Assembly: GCA_011316305.1 (NCBI GenBank)
Contig: SAUG01000189.1
Location: 1 to 52,928, forward strand
DNA length: 52,928 nt
Origin: Rusavskia elegans
Taxonomy: Eukaryota > Ascomycota > Lecanoromycetes > Teloschistales > Teloschistaceae
Direction: 5' to 3'
Numbering within the stretch: the first letter of the stretch is position 1; every line of letters starts with the position of its first letter. A program made the translations under genes and the position numbers. Positions 37,548 through 50,700 of the stretch are shown here, piece by piece. The notes beneath the pieces were generated by a model that saw nothing but the letters and a program-made list of their open reading frames with translations, did not search any database and was not told where the DNA came from.

Positions 37548-38339
37548 TCAATGCCATTCCACTCCGTCCATTATCGGTGGTGGCATGTCCGTCTCCTGTG
37601 CAGCCTTGTAGATCTGCTGGACGACCATCTCGACGTCTGGAATCTTGATGGGCATTCGATGATCTCCGTCCCACTCGACGAGCGTCGCATACCGCGGATC
37701 GCAGTACTCGCGAAGCAGCTCTCGGTGCTTGTCGAGTCCCGGGTCGTTCAATCCATGCACGTGAACGGTCGGGAGTCGCAGCATGTGTTCGTGGGAGCCC
37801 AGCGTGAGCCACGCAGGCGGATCATACGTGAATGGTGTGGCAGCGTCGACCAAGCCGTGCGGTTGAAGCAGATCAGGCATGAGCCAAACCAAAGGCCCAC
37901 GGCCGGCGACGAGGACTGCGAATCGGAACGTAGTCATGCCGCCGCTTTGCTGTCGGTAGAGGATGCTCGCGGCGACTTTGGCACCCTGACTGAATCCTAA
38001 TAGTCCAACCCATTCTCCTGTCGCGCCCTTGTCGTCGTCGGCAGCCATGGCCAAAGCGAGGGATGCGTCAATCTTGGAAGCGACATCGCGGGACGTCCAG
38101 ACGCCGGGCATACGGTGATCTCGGAGCCAGACTCTGAAAGGCCCAAAGTCCTTATACACGGACGTCACGTCTGGACCAGGCCCCAGGCTGATGAAGGGAG
38201 CTTGGGCATAGACTAGACGAAAAGATCGCCCGAGACGTTTCTCGAGAACTCTGCATTGCATGCGGAAGATAGTCGCGTTGGTCCCGCCGCCATGAAGACA
38301 GAGAATACGTGGTAGATGGGTCGTCGATGTGTCGTTCAT
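37548..38339 (-). CDS. FSH-type serine hydrolase (alpha/beta hydrolase)
   Basis: Serine hydrolase of the FSH1 family, 263 aa, intronless. The apparent triad is Ser117 in GFSQG, Asp199 in HGLNDPG and His227 in DGDHRMP. The N-terminus LPRILCLHGGGTNATIF forms the usual first strand and oxyanion loop, and YAQAPF followed by GPFRVWL is characteristic of fungal polyketide-cluster members such as the citrinin hydrolase CitA. Such enzymes act in trans on products held by, or released from, non-reducing PKSs with reductive release. The start is set at MNDTSTT; the frame stays open upstream to an ATG at 38513, but those 58 residues are not family-like. It is now 19.6 kb from the PKS but would be about 5.6 kb away without the retrotransposons. 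A role outside the cluster cannot be excluded, since FSH hydrolases are also housekeeping genes. Confidence 0.9.
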   Translation of the reverse strand: MNDTSTTHLPRILCLHGGGTNATIFRMQCRVLEKRLGRSFRLVYAQAPFISLGPGPDVTSVYKDFGPFRVWLRDHRMPGVWTSRDVASKIDASLALAMAADDDKGATGEWVGLLGFSQGAKVAASILYRQQSGGMTTFRFAVLVAGRGPLVWLMPDLLQPHGLVDAATPFTYDPPAWLTLGSHEHMLRLPTVHVHGLNDPGLDKHRELLREYCDPRYATLVEWDGDHRMPIKIPDVEMVVQQIYKAAQETDMPPPIMDGVEWH

Positions 38340-39572
38340 GTTGGGGTATCCTGTAACTCCCGATGGAGGGTTTTGAGGAGGCTCGTACTTGACCGCTATG
38401 ATTGCGCGAAGTCGTCCGGAAAAGCTTGGAGATCTTGGAGTGCTTGTATCTAGACTGATTTTGAAATTGAGGAATAGGGAGAAAAGGTTATGTTGTCGCG
38501 TCCCAAGATGCAATATACGACTTATTGCAGGTCGTTGCTGCGCCGTACAAGCAGGCTCCAGTTTTCCTGACTGCTATCATACAGGCAATGGTAATTCCGT
38601 TAGACGATCAGCAGGAATTAATATAGTCCGTAATATATCTTACGATCACATTTCAGATCGCCTTGCGGCCGTATGCTCACCAAAACATCACCGATCAAAC
38701 AAAAAAGCATGGATGTAGGGATACCAGGTGAAAGTATAACACAGCCAATAGTTCAATAAGTGTGAAAATATTGTGTTGGATGATTGCGATCCTTAGTTTC
38801 GCCCTTCCATGGTGGCGAGACAAGGGTGGCGCAGAGGTGAGTTCGTGCCCCAGTGACCAGACATGTGCAACGGATGTTCCCGCAGCAATTGCGGCCTCCA
38901 GGAAATAAACAAAGAAGTTTTCACTCTTCAAATACGGTTTTTGCAACGGAAAAATAGAAATAAAATAAATTTTAGCTTTTAGTCGTATGCAGAATTTTAG
39001 ATTTTCCGGAGATATTTAGTAACCGTATATAAAAATGTAAATATATATATATTAGTTTATTTAAATGAATATCGTAATATTTATTATATAATAAATTTTC
39101 TATAATTTCTAACGCAGAAAATAAAATAGTAAAATATTTAATATACTTTTATTGAAATTAATAGAACTATTCATTTAAAAAAAAAATATAAAAAGGAAAA
39201 AATTATCGTTTTTTAAAATATATAAAAAAAAATGTAGTTTTGATTTTATATTATTATTTTTAATATAACTAGATATTATATTATATTGTAAATAAAATTT
39301 TATTATATTTATATCATTCGTACTATATTTAATCGAATAGCGCTAGATCTAATTAAAGAAAATATACCATCGAAATACGTTCGTTTTAACGTAAATACCA
39401 CGTATATACTTCGTAAATCGATTTATATAAAGATATTAAATAATCTACAATTATCTATTATATAGAATATAATAAAATTCAATATTTTTTTTAAACTTTT
39501 AATATAAATAGTAGATTGTATTATAATTTATATTGTTATATATCGTAAAAATACAAATTAAATTAGAGTTAT
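38340..39572. other. Hydrolase upstream region and AT-rich transition
   Basis: The first 600 bp is GC-balanced and should hold the hydrolase promoter. From about 38950 the sequence is AT-rich, keeps some CpA/TpG, and has no gene or recognisable repeat. An 83-codon minus-strand frame at 38695-38946 resembles nothing and is not called. Confidence 0.5.
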
Positions 39573-42500
39573 TGTACAGTGCGGAAGGTCAGAGTTAGGC
39601 GGGTATCCTATAGGATTTAGTTAAAATCGGTCGATTGTACCGTATATTAATATCGTCTTATTAATACCGTTTTAGTACGAAAGTTTTATAGAATCGTTTT
39701 ATAATAAACCTCTAGCTTTTAGAATTAAAATAATCGTAATAGTTTATAGTATATCTAACTATATAGTCGCTATTAGTTTTAATATTTATCTAAAACCTAT
39801 TTCCCGCCGCTTCCTACCGCTACCGCTAGTATAATTATTATTTAAAACGAGGGAAGATTTAATTATCTAATTAATTACCGAGAAGATTTAATCGGCTAAT
39901 TAATCTAATAATAATCTATATAATTATCGGTATATATATACGTTAAAAAGATTTAAAGATAATAATTAATTAGCTAAAGGTTTTACCCTTTACTTCTCTA
40001 TAAAATAGTAGATTCTACGCGAATTTTCTATTTCTATCCTACGCTCCTTCTATTTTACCTTTACTAGCTCTTTTTTAAGTTTAGCGAAGCTATTACTAGC
40101 TTACCTAACTTTTAATATAGATTATAAATAACTCCCCGCTGCCGTTAAACGGGAATATAATATTATATAATAAAAACAGTAGTATATAAAGTAATAGACT
40201 ATTCGTTAATAATCTAAAACTCTAGATATTATCTAGTTCTATTTTTTATTACTATAAAGCCTACTATAGGCCTCTCTTCTACTATAGTACTATTAACGAT
40301 CTATCTAGACGGCTATCTCTTATTTAAATAAGTAAAAAAGCCCGCTAGCTCTATAATAAGTCTCTAATAAAAATTAAAGTATACTAGTCCCTAATCCGCT
40401 TTATATACCGGAAGAGACCTATTCTTTCCGATAGAATACTAGTTCTCTACTTTTACTATCTAATTTAGACGTCGAATATTATAATAATAGGTTTTTCTAC
40501 TTCCTATTTATTACTTCGTATTTATAATTAAAACCTAACTTAAATATTTTCTAGTAAAATTAGTAATAGTCCTTTTCTATTTTATAATAATAGCCGATTT
40601 CTTATATCGCGTAAATTAGATATCTATTCTTCTTTTTTTTCTATCGGAACCGCTTTATAATACTTTTTACTAGTTAACTCCTTTTATAATTTTAAGGTCT
40701 AGTACTAAATATTTCTAGCGGAACGTAATATATCTATCTAACTATCTAAGATACCTTAAAGCAGACCTAAGAAATACTAGACGGAGAAAAAAAAAAAAGA
40801 AGCGGCTAAAGGTTATAAAATAATATTTAAAGTAAAGAAAGTCTCGAACTAAAAATTTTAGGTAGTTTTATCTACTACCTTCGCTTTTCCTATTTTTTCT
40901 ACCGAGGCCCCGAAGGTATCTATTAGTATATACTACGGTATTAAATAGACTTTCGTAGTTCTAGAACTACGTTATACTCTATTTAAATTCTATATTAGTT
41001 CTAGAATATAACCTTAAAACTATATATAATTATATCTTCGAAGCTAATAATTTAATTAGAACCTTTTTCTAGTAATAAATATAGCCCGATATAGGGGAAG
41101 ATATTTATATAAAAGGTTATAAACTATATTTCCGGTATAAATTAAAGATCCTATTTCTATAAACGGTATTCGAGCTTTATTCGTTTCTAGTAGCGATTTA
41201 GGTATTAAATAGATTTTTTATATACCTTTAGATAATAGATCTAGACTTCTACTATAGTTATCTAATACTTTACTACTATAATAACTATAGTCTATAGAAT
41301 TATTACTACTATAATAACTACGGTTAATACCGCCTATATTACCGCCGCTATAACTACGGCCTATAGAATTTAAATAGGCTAATAAAATTTTTATAATAGC
41401 CTTTCGATATTTATATAATTATAGTAAACCTTTTTTTTACTTCTATCTATTATTAGATTACTAAAAGATATTCTAGCTAGTTATTACCCCGACTTTCTAT
41501 CTAATACTCGGAGCTTCGGTAAACTCGCTATATATTAGAAATTATTTTATTTCTAGAAAGCTTCGTCTATTCTATTTCTCCCGCCTTTATACTATTTAGT
41601 AATATTACGGTATAATAATCCTATTTACCCGAATTTCTATAATATTAATTAGCGCGCTTTCCTCGTTAGGGAATCTATTTTACCTTCCTTTAATATTAGC
41701 TATAGCGAGAAAACTCTACTTAAACGATTTATAATAGAAAAGTAAAACGATTTTTAAATCTATATTATTACTAATATTAATAGTATTATTTTTATTTCTA
41801 TAACTTTAGCAGTCTATTTCTATCTATTTTACTAGTACTTCTATCCGTTTTTCAATTAATATATTATATAGAACCCGTACTTTATAATCTATAGCTATAG
41901 TATTTATAAATTTTAATAACTATATATTAGCTTTAATTCTACTAACCGAAGGCGAAACTTTAATATCTATATATATTTTTCTAATATAATATAAACAGAA
42001 TAGAATACTACCTATATAGGTTATAATCTTTAATTAATCTAGATAATGTTAATTATCCTTCCTATTATTCGATTAATTTACTCTAAATATATATCCGCCT
42101 ACTATTTTTAAAGTTTCGAAGCCGCCTATACTAGTATATCTATTAACTAAAAGCTATATTTTTTAGAATTATTAGCTTTTATAGATATCTACTATTCTAT
42201 TCCGGCTAACTACTTCGACCTTTTATAGATAGAAGTAGTTAGGCGCGCTAATACTATATAGGAATTTAAAAGACTTTTCTTTATTCTATCGGCCTATAAT
42301 TTAAAGGCTAATATTATATACGATTCGCTATAAAAAGCTTAAAGCGCTATAAAGTAGATACTAGCTTACTAATATAATATATCTAAAGAGTTTATTCCTT
42401 CTAATAAATCCTACTTCGATTTCGGTTTTAATAATTTTATTAAAACTCGTAGTAGAGCTTTCTATTCTAGTATTACCCTGCTTTATAATATATACTATTT

Positions 42501-45500
42501 CTAAATTTAAAAGGATTATTTCTAGAATTTATATTAAAGGTCTATAGGCCTTAAAGTATCGACCTATCTATTCTATTTTACTCGAAACCTCGGCTTTATA
42601 TCTATAGAGCTAATTATATCTAACTTTTTTTATTATAAAAATTTTATAGCTTACTATAAATCTTATAATATTATTAAAAATCTTTTAATTATATTATTTA
42701 AAGATATCTATTCCTTTAGTAGTCGCGAACTTAAAACCCTCGCTTTTAAATAAGCTAAATAGAACGATTAGGCTATAAATAATCCTATTTATAATAAATA
42801 GTACGCCGCAGCGCGTTTCTAATAATATATTAATAGCTTCGAAAATTATTTAGATTTATTTTTTAGCTAACCTTTTTTCTATAATCGCCAGGTTTAAGCC
42901 TTCTTATATATTAAAGGCCGTTTTAACGAATACTTTAAGCAGGCGTATAAAAAGAATATCTACTATAAAATATAAAATAAATACCGGATTAGCTTTATTT
43001 TTTTCCGAATATTAGATTTAAATTAATAGCCGGATATAGTTTCTATTCGGCTATTATATTTTCTATCTAATATATCGCGGAATCTTTTATCTAAACCGGG
43101 TCTAATATAGTTCTAAGACTATATTTCTAATCCTTTTATAGAATTCTATCGACTATATATCTTTATCTCTACTCGGGATATTATCGCCTTTATTTTAATT
43201 TTTCTAAATACTTAACTTTTCCTTTTTAAAGTATTAGTAGTATAACCTATACCGATAGCCGGTCTATTTTTAATTTTATAGAAAAAATAAAAAATTAATA
43301 GAAATAAATTTTATATTACTATTAATACTATATATTTTACTATAAAGGAAACCGAACCGGTATAATATCCTTTTTTTATAAAAAAGGAATAGTAGACGAA
43401 ACAGGTACGCGTAGTTACTACTTTAAAAAAAAATAATATAGAAATAAATACCGACTCTATTTATATAACTAGATTTAACTTATAATATTAAATAATAATA
43501 GACCGATATAATATTATTTTTTTTCTTTCGGATATAATCTTCTAGTAGAGTATTTTTTCTTTTAATATTCGAATTATCTACTAATTAAATATTAGAAATA
43601 GGCTTTAGTAGAAGTTTAAAGGTATATATAATATCGCTAGAATCTATATAAAATAAAACCGGTTCTTTATTTTTTTTTAAACCTATCTTTATTTTTAGAT
43701 AGACGAAGTTTAGGTAATACCTTTTTCTAATTATACTACTTTATTTTAGTATTATTACTATAAATCTATTTAATTTACTATATACTTTATATTCGTCGAC
43801 TATAATAAATATATTATCTATAAACTAGTTAACCAGATAGTAGATAATATAATCGATACCGAATAGTAGGCTAAAAAGATTATAAAGGCGCCTAAACTAT
43901 AAATTCTAAAGTAGTAGCTTTATATATTTTAGTTTAATAAAGAATAAAACTACTAGTATAGAATTTTTATAGCCTAAGTTCGGAAAAAAACTCGAAAGCT
44001 ATATTTAGAATATTTAACTAAATAGGAATAGTTAGGTTTTAAACTATTAACTTTCTCTATTATATAATAATTTCTTAAAGATATATTTTTTTATATTATT
44101 TTCGTTTACTAGTTTCCTAAATCTAATAATTTCTATTTTAGCTAGTATTTTAAATCCGGCCTATAAAAAGATCGGCTATAGGCCCTTTTTATACAAAATA
44201 ACTATAAAAATCGCTATAAATAGAAATAGAAATATATATTTTTCCGGATTTTAATCTATAAATTCTATAAATACTTTATTAATACCGGAAATATCGAATA
44301 TAGTTTAACTTTTTTATAAAAAATTTTTTATATTACTTCTACTATCCTATATACTATCCTTTAATTTAAATATAATAATCTAGCTATAATAATCTCCGCG
44401 AAATAAGTATATAATATAAAAAAAACCTAAAAGATCCGAAGCCTTTCTAAAATAATTCGGACTAAATAGTATTTAGCTAGGATTCTAGTCGACTAGGCCG
44501 ATAATATAGAATATACGTAATATAATAATAAAAAAAGCTAGAAAAAACTTAGCAATATTATTAGAACCGGCAGTTTTAAAACTACTTTATAGAATATTTT
44601 AGAATAGGTTTTCCTACTCGAGTTATATCTATTTAATAATTATTATACTTTCGGTATACTAGATCTAATCTTTTCTAATTATTTCTATATTTTCTACTAA
44701 GAGTTAGATTAGCTAGCTGTCGTAGTAGAAACCTAAAAGGCGAGTTTTAACGATAATAATAATCTAGCCGATAATCCTAAGCTTTTCGACTATAATAAAG
44801 GTAAAAATTAGACCTAGTTTATTTATAATAGATTACTAGATTATAGTCCGCGGTAAATAATATACGCCGATATTAATAATATAATTTTATAATTATATCT
44901 ATTAATAATATAATCCTAGAACTATATCTTTTAGATTTAGCGGTTTACTAAATATTCCGATATAAAATAATCTAATTAGATCGAAAGAAGATAATATTCG
45001 CTAGTAGAAAGGAATATAAAAATAGGTTATCTATAGATATAGATATAAAATATCTTTATATCGTTCTACCGTTTATCTATTTAACTAATAACTACGGACT
45101 TTATAGATTCGGAAACCGATACTTCTTACTAGATATATATAGACTATAGTTTATTCCGGATAAATTTTTCTTTTAATTCTATAAAGACTGGATATAATCT
45201 TAGAATAATAAAAGCTTTAATACTATAAAAGCTAGATATAATCTTAGAATAATAAAAGAACGCTAGTTCTAATATATTTACTATATATTATATAGTTAAT
45301 ACGCTCCTTTAATAAAGTAGTTTACTTTTACTTTATTCTACTACCTGTTTTCGCCTTAGAAATAAAATCTATTAAATATCTACGCGTTACTTATATATAT
45401 TAGTATATTACTCGGCTATTATTAATATATAAATATTCTTTATTTTCTATTTTTTTTTTTTTTTTTTTAAATATTATATTTAGTACTACCTATTTATATA

Positions 45501-47739
45501 TTTTTATTTCTTTTTTAATTATAACCTTGTTAGTATATTCTTCTACTTTTTAATATAGTTTTAAAATTATAATCTATTCTATAATATTAGATATAAACTA
45601 TATCTTATAGTTTCCGAATATTCGAATTACTATATTTAATATTAATACTACCGCAGCTTTCGGTTAATTTATTTTAGTTCAGTCGTAGCGAGTTATTATC
45701 CTAAAATTACGTCTAGTTTTAATTATAGTAATTTATTCTGATAGTCTATATTCCCGACTTCTAAAACTATATAGTCTTTTTCCTTTTTCTAGGTACGGTT
45801 ACCTACGGTTTCTAAAATATTTCTTTCGAGGTATCTAATTTATATTAGAACGTAGTTCTAGATTTATATAATACTACTAAAGGAAAAAAAAAGAACCTAG
45901 ATTATATAAACTAGGCTATTAATATTCGCTAGACCTAGAAAAAGTACTACTCTAAATCTATTAATAGATATAAACCTAGCTTTAGCCGGACTACTACTAT
46001 CTAAAGATCTATTATAGTTCTTAAATAGTATTTAAATTATCCTTTTTAAAAAAGGTAGACTAGATTTTATAGGTAGCGATATTTTACTATATAGGTATTT
46101 TAGCCTCGCTAATACTAGCGAACTAAAGGAATTCTATAGCTATTTAAACGTAATACTAGATAGATTTACTATTATTATTAAAAAAGGATACTAGAAAAAA
46201 TAAATAGAAAAAGAGCTAGTAAAGATATAGATTAAAATTAGTAAACTATTTAGCTATATTTTCTAATAGAACGAGATCGATATTAGTAGGTTTAATCCTA
46301 TCTCCTATATATAGCTATTATCTATCGAAAGGAATACTTTTTATATAATTTATCGACTTTTTCTATATTAAATTAAAATTCTATATAATATTTTAACGAA
46401 TAGCCGAAATTTAAATATTTCGATATATATTCCCGAAGGCGATCTAGTTTACTAAAATAAAGAATATTTCTACTAGATTTACGTCTCCGAAAATTATTAT
46501 CGAATCTATTATCTAGTTAAAAACTAGTTTAAAAAGTCGACTAAAAAATCGGTATATTCGAAAAGTTATATAAATATTTCTAAATTCTAGATTAATAAAG
46601 CTATACTAGTATATTACTATACTATTCTAGATACCGATCCCTATATATTCGATTCTAAACTAGAAAAACCCCCGGTACTAATTTCCTTTAAATTTATAGA
46701 ATTCGATTAGATCGAAAATCTAAACTAAATACGCGAAATTAAAGAAAAGCTAGAAGCTAATCGTATATTACCGGATATTAATTATAAAGTAGTAGAAAAA
46801 GAACTACTAGTCTAATTTAAAGAAAAAATTAATAAATTAGTCTCGGTTTATACTATATATAAATCGAGTAATAACTAATAGAATTCCCGCCTGCCTTTAT
46901 TATATACCGAGTAAATAGCTACGATTAAAAGTTTATATAATTTTAAATATATACTAGTCTAGTTCTTCCCTAATATAATAGTCGAATAGATAATTATAAT
47001 AATTTAAAAAAAAAAAGCTAGAATAAAGACTACTCGAAAGAGCTAGTAAAAATTAGCGAAGTAAATATTTATCTATAAAGTAGTTTACTTAACCGATATT
47101 ATAGTAGAAACCGATACGGCAGTAGATAACTAATAAATTTAATAAACGGTCGAAAATATCTAAAAATATATTAATACTATTAACGCTATTTTTCTTTTAT
47201 ATAAAAAATCCTATAAGACTTTATAATTAGATCCCGAACTATTTTATATTCTAGATATCTATCCGGCTAGAATTATATAGTATTTTAAACCGTATAAGAT
47301 ATAATTTCTATATTAGATATTAATTATAGAATTTATATTTAAAGATCTACTATTAATCGATAAGATAGGTTTAGAAAAAAATATTTAGGCGCTCTATTTA
47401 ATAGTATAGTATACTATTAAATACGGTAGTAAACTATTAAATTTCCTATTATTCTATTTCTACTAATATAATTTTAGCCGATATAAAAATAATAATAGTA
47501 GGTCTAGGCTTTATAAAGCCTAAACCTGCCTTTTTATCTAAAACTAAAAAACTAATATTAATATTAATTTAAAACTACGTCGATACCTTTTTATCTACTA
47601 TAGAGGCGCTGCTATTAACGTTAACTTAAAACTATATTAATACCCCTTCGTCTATTATAAAGGCGCTGCTATTAATATTAATCTAGAACTACGTCTAACC
47701 TATAGAATTTAAAAATTAAAAATTAACCGAATTATATAT
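39573..47739 (+). mobile_element. Subtelomeric repeat unit A, RIP-mutated, encoding an unrecognised large protein
   Basis: About 8.17 kb almost devoid of CpA and TpG, beginning TGTACAGTGCGGAAGG. With RIP-created TAA/TAG read as former Gln codons, the plus-strand frame starting at positions 1 modulo 3 gives a long protein-like sequence. Its stretch at 42208-42430 aligns without gaps over 32 residues to unit B (about 13 identical), and both copies then reach an NKSY.DFGF-type motif at almost the same distance from the unit start (2845 and 2796 bp). The family was not recognised: no RecQ helicase, reverse-transcriptase or transposase motif could be identified. An open frame alone is not evidence here because RIP removes TGA; the A/B similarity is. 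Confidence 0.55.
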
Positions 47740-50700
47740 TGTAGTGGGAAAAAATATAATATAAGGTGGGCAGATGCGTGGAATATAGTTAAAACCAATA
47801 AATACTCGATTTTACGACCGGTTCTAACTATACGTACCTTCTACCTTCAGACTATATCTAATTAAAAAGCTTTTAACTTATAATATATATAGAATCGCCT
47901 TACGTAAAACTTAATACTCTTTAATTTCTATTATTTTCGCTAGAGAATTAATGTTACTAGTTCTTGTCGTTAAATATCCGGTTTTCAGTTTTAATATTCG
48001 TAGTTATTATTAGTCCGTACTCTTAGCCTATATCTCGCCTACTAATAGATTTTAATCTTTAGCTTTAAGCGTCCTTTTACTACTACGAACCTCGCTCGAT
48101 TCTAAAGGTTAAATTCTATTAGTTTTCTAATACGCTTTATCCTATCCTTTATTACTAACCTTAAATCTACGCTTACTTTTTAAAGTAGAGTTCTATTAGC
48201 TCTCTAATCCGTTTTATCCTATCTTTTAATTCTACCTCTATACCTAGATCTACGTTTAATCCTAATAAAGAATCTCTATTAGCCGAGCTTAGACGCTTAC
48301 TATCTCCTTTTCTTTCTATTATTTATTTTATTAGGGTTTTATCTCTTTCTAGATTTTAGTTATATCTATACCTAGTTATATTTTAACTATCCTCGTCGAC
48401 CTTACCCTAATCTTTAGTTATAGCTAGTAAAAAGAAGAGACCCGCTTTTATTATATTCGACTCTTAGTAGAAACGTAAAAACTTAAATAAATAACGTTAT
48501 TAAACTTACGTAGCTCGTTAAATAGCCGTTTCTTCTATCGTCCTATCTGGACTAATCGTACCTTATCTTTTTCTAAAACTATTACCTATCGTATTTTACC
48601 TTCTTCTAGAATATTTACTAATTATATTACCTGCCCGCTTTAAACTAGTATTAAATTCTATTCGGCCTAAAGTACTTATAGTAGACTCTTTCTAGTCTTC
48701 TAATATTAATACTACTTAGATACCTAATTAGTACGCCTTACCTAAATTTATTAGCCGACGAGTACGGACTATTTTTAGAAAGGAAGAAAGATATTAATAT
48801 TTAGTAGATCTTTTACCTCGAACCCTATCTATCTTATAGAACTAAGCCCGGTACTCGTTTTTTATTATACCTTTAATAAGAATTTAGAATCGGTTTAGTA
48901 AAAATTTAATATTTTCCCCGGATAGAAATAATAGGCTACTATTATTAATACCGGCGACTCGATAAAAGACTATAATAATAATTCTACTATCTTCTTTTAA
49001 ACCGATCGTTAAAGCTATAGAATAAAACGATTAAAGTATCTAAAACCGTAAAAAATATTAGTCTTTCTCGCTTTTCTTTAATAGGTCCTCTCTAATTACT
49101 ACTAATTCCTCTAGACGGCGAGTTTCGAAAAACCAGTTTTAAAATTATTAAAACCCGAATCTAGTACGGCTTTAATTAGTTATAATTCTTCTACGGAAAG
49201 GACTGCCGGGCAGTCCTATTAAAGAAGCCGCGGTTAAATCTTTTTCCGACTATAATTCTTTTTAGTCTATTTCCCGATTCGGCTTATTACGCGAAGACGA
49301 CAACTATACGTTATTATACTATAATAGTTCGGATACTAGCTTTTCTTTCGAAAAATTACTAGGTATTAGCGAAAGATTAGTAAGTCCTATTAATAAATTT
49401 CTTCTAGTCGACCTAGCTATTTTTAAAGTTCCCGATATACTATTCCCTCTTATTCGAAAAATATACTACCACTTCCTTCGGGCTAATAGAATATTTAAAA
49501 AGGCTGCTTGCTATACCTATTATTATAGTAGGTAATAATACCCTTTTATTTTTAAGTAACGTCTAATTCGAAGTAGTACTATACTATCTGTAAAACAGAA
49601 ATATCTCTTTTTATAAATTAACCGAGATATAGATAGTATTAAATCCTTTTTATAATAGTACGCTATCGAAGTTCCTCTTTTCTTTCTATTATTCTAAACT
49701 ACTTAGCTATTCCGGGAAATACTATAACTTCCGCGATATTAGATAGGAAACCCTTCTTACTAGCGTACCTAGACTATCTCGCCTTAACTTTAAAACGTCG
49801 TAGCGTCGATACCTAGAGTCTTTTCGGGATAAAAACGTCTATATTATACGGGAATAGGATATCGATAGTTTTATTACCTATATTAAGAGTCTATCGGTCT
49901 ATAAATCGCCTTTCAAATTTACTCCGACCCCGCCTTATAATTAATATATTATCTAGGATTAAAAAGTTACTATTAATAGGATCTAATCCGATTATTATAA
50001 GTACTTTCGATTTAGATATAGTACTAGTAGCGCAGGTTACGGGTATAATACCTATATACTTTTTCCCGAAATACCGATATCCCGGTAATTTTATAAAAGT
50101 AGAAAGTATTTTAATAAAGGCTCTATATATATTAGCTACCTACTTTAAAAGATTTAGATTAACGAGATTATTATTCTAGCGCTAGAAACCGTATATAGGA
50201 CTAAGATCCTAAGCCGGTATCTTTTAATATAGGCCGATACGAGCTCTAAAGTACGGATTTATAATAAAGTTAAGCTTTCGACTAGATAGCCTATAGATCT
50301 TGTATATCTAATTTCTAGTAAGGAACTAGAAGTATTCTAGACCGAGGTTCTCGTATAGGTAAATCGTTATAAGGAATTTTATCGACTAACGCTAATAGTC
50401 CTTGCCTATAGAATAAAATCCTCGATCGACGTCCGCGATAAAAACCCGAACTAATTATAGGAAGACTATATTACCTATTTTAAATCTATCTTCGATATAT
50501 CCCCGGCTATTATACTCTATAATAAAACGTATTTAGATTTCGGATTCGACGATTCCCTGGATAATAGCGAGGTAATATTACTCTATAAAACGTAATATTT
50601 AAAAAAATAGGCTAAGATTTTCGAATACCTTTATAGCGTAAGATAATTAATTATAGAAGATTTCTATTTCTAGATATTTATCCGAAATACGGTATTAATA

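Noticed and set aside
38340..38513. 58-residue N-terminal extension of the FSH hydrolase
   Set aside because: The family starts just before the LPRILCLHGGG strand; the extension has no targeting signal or similarity.
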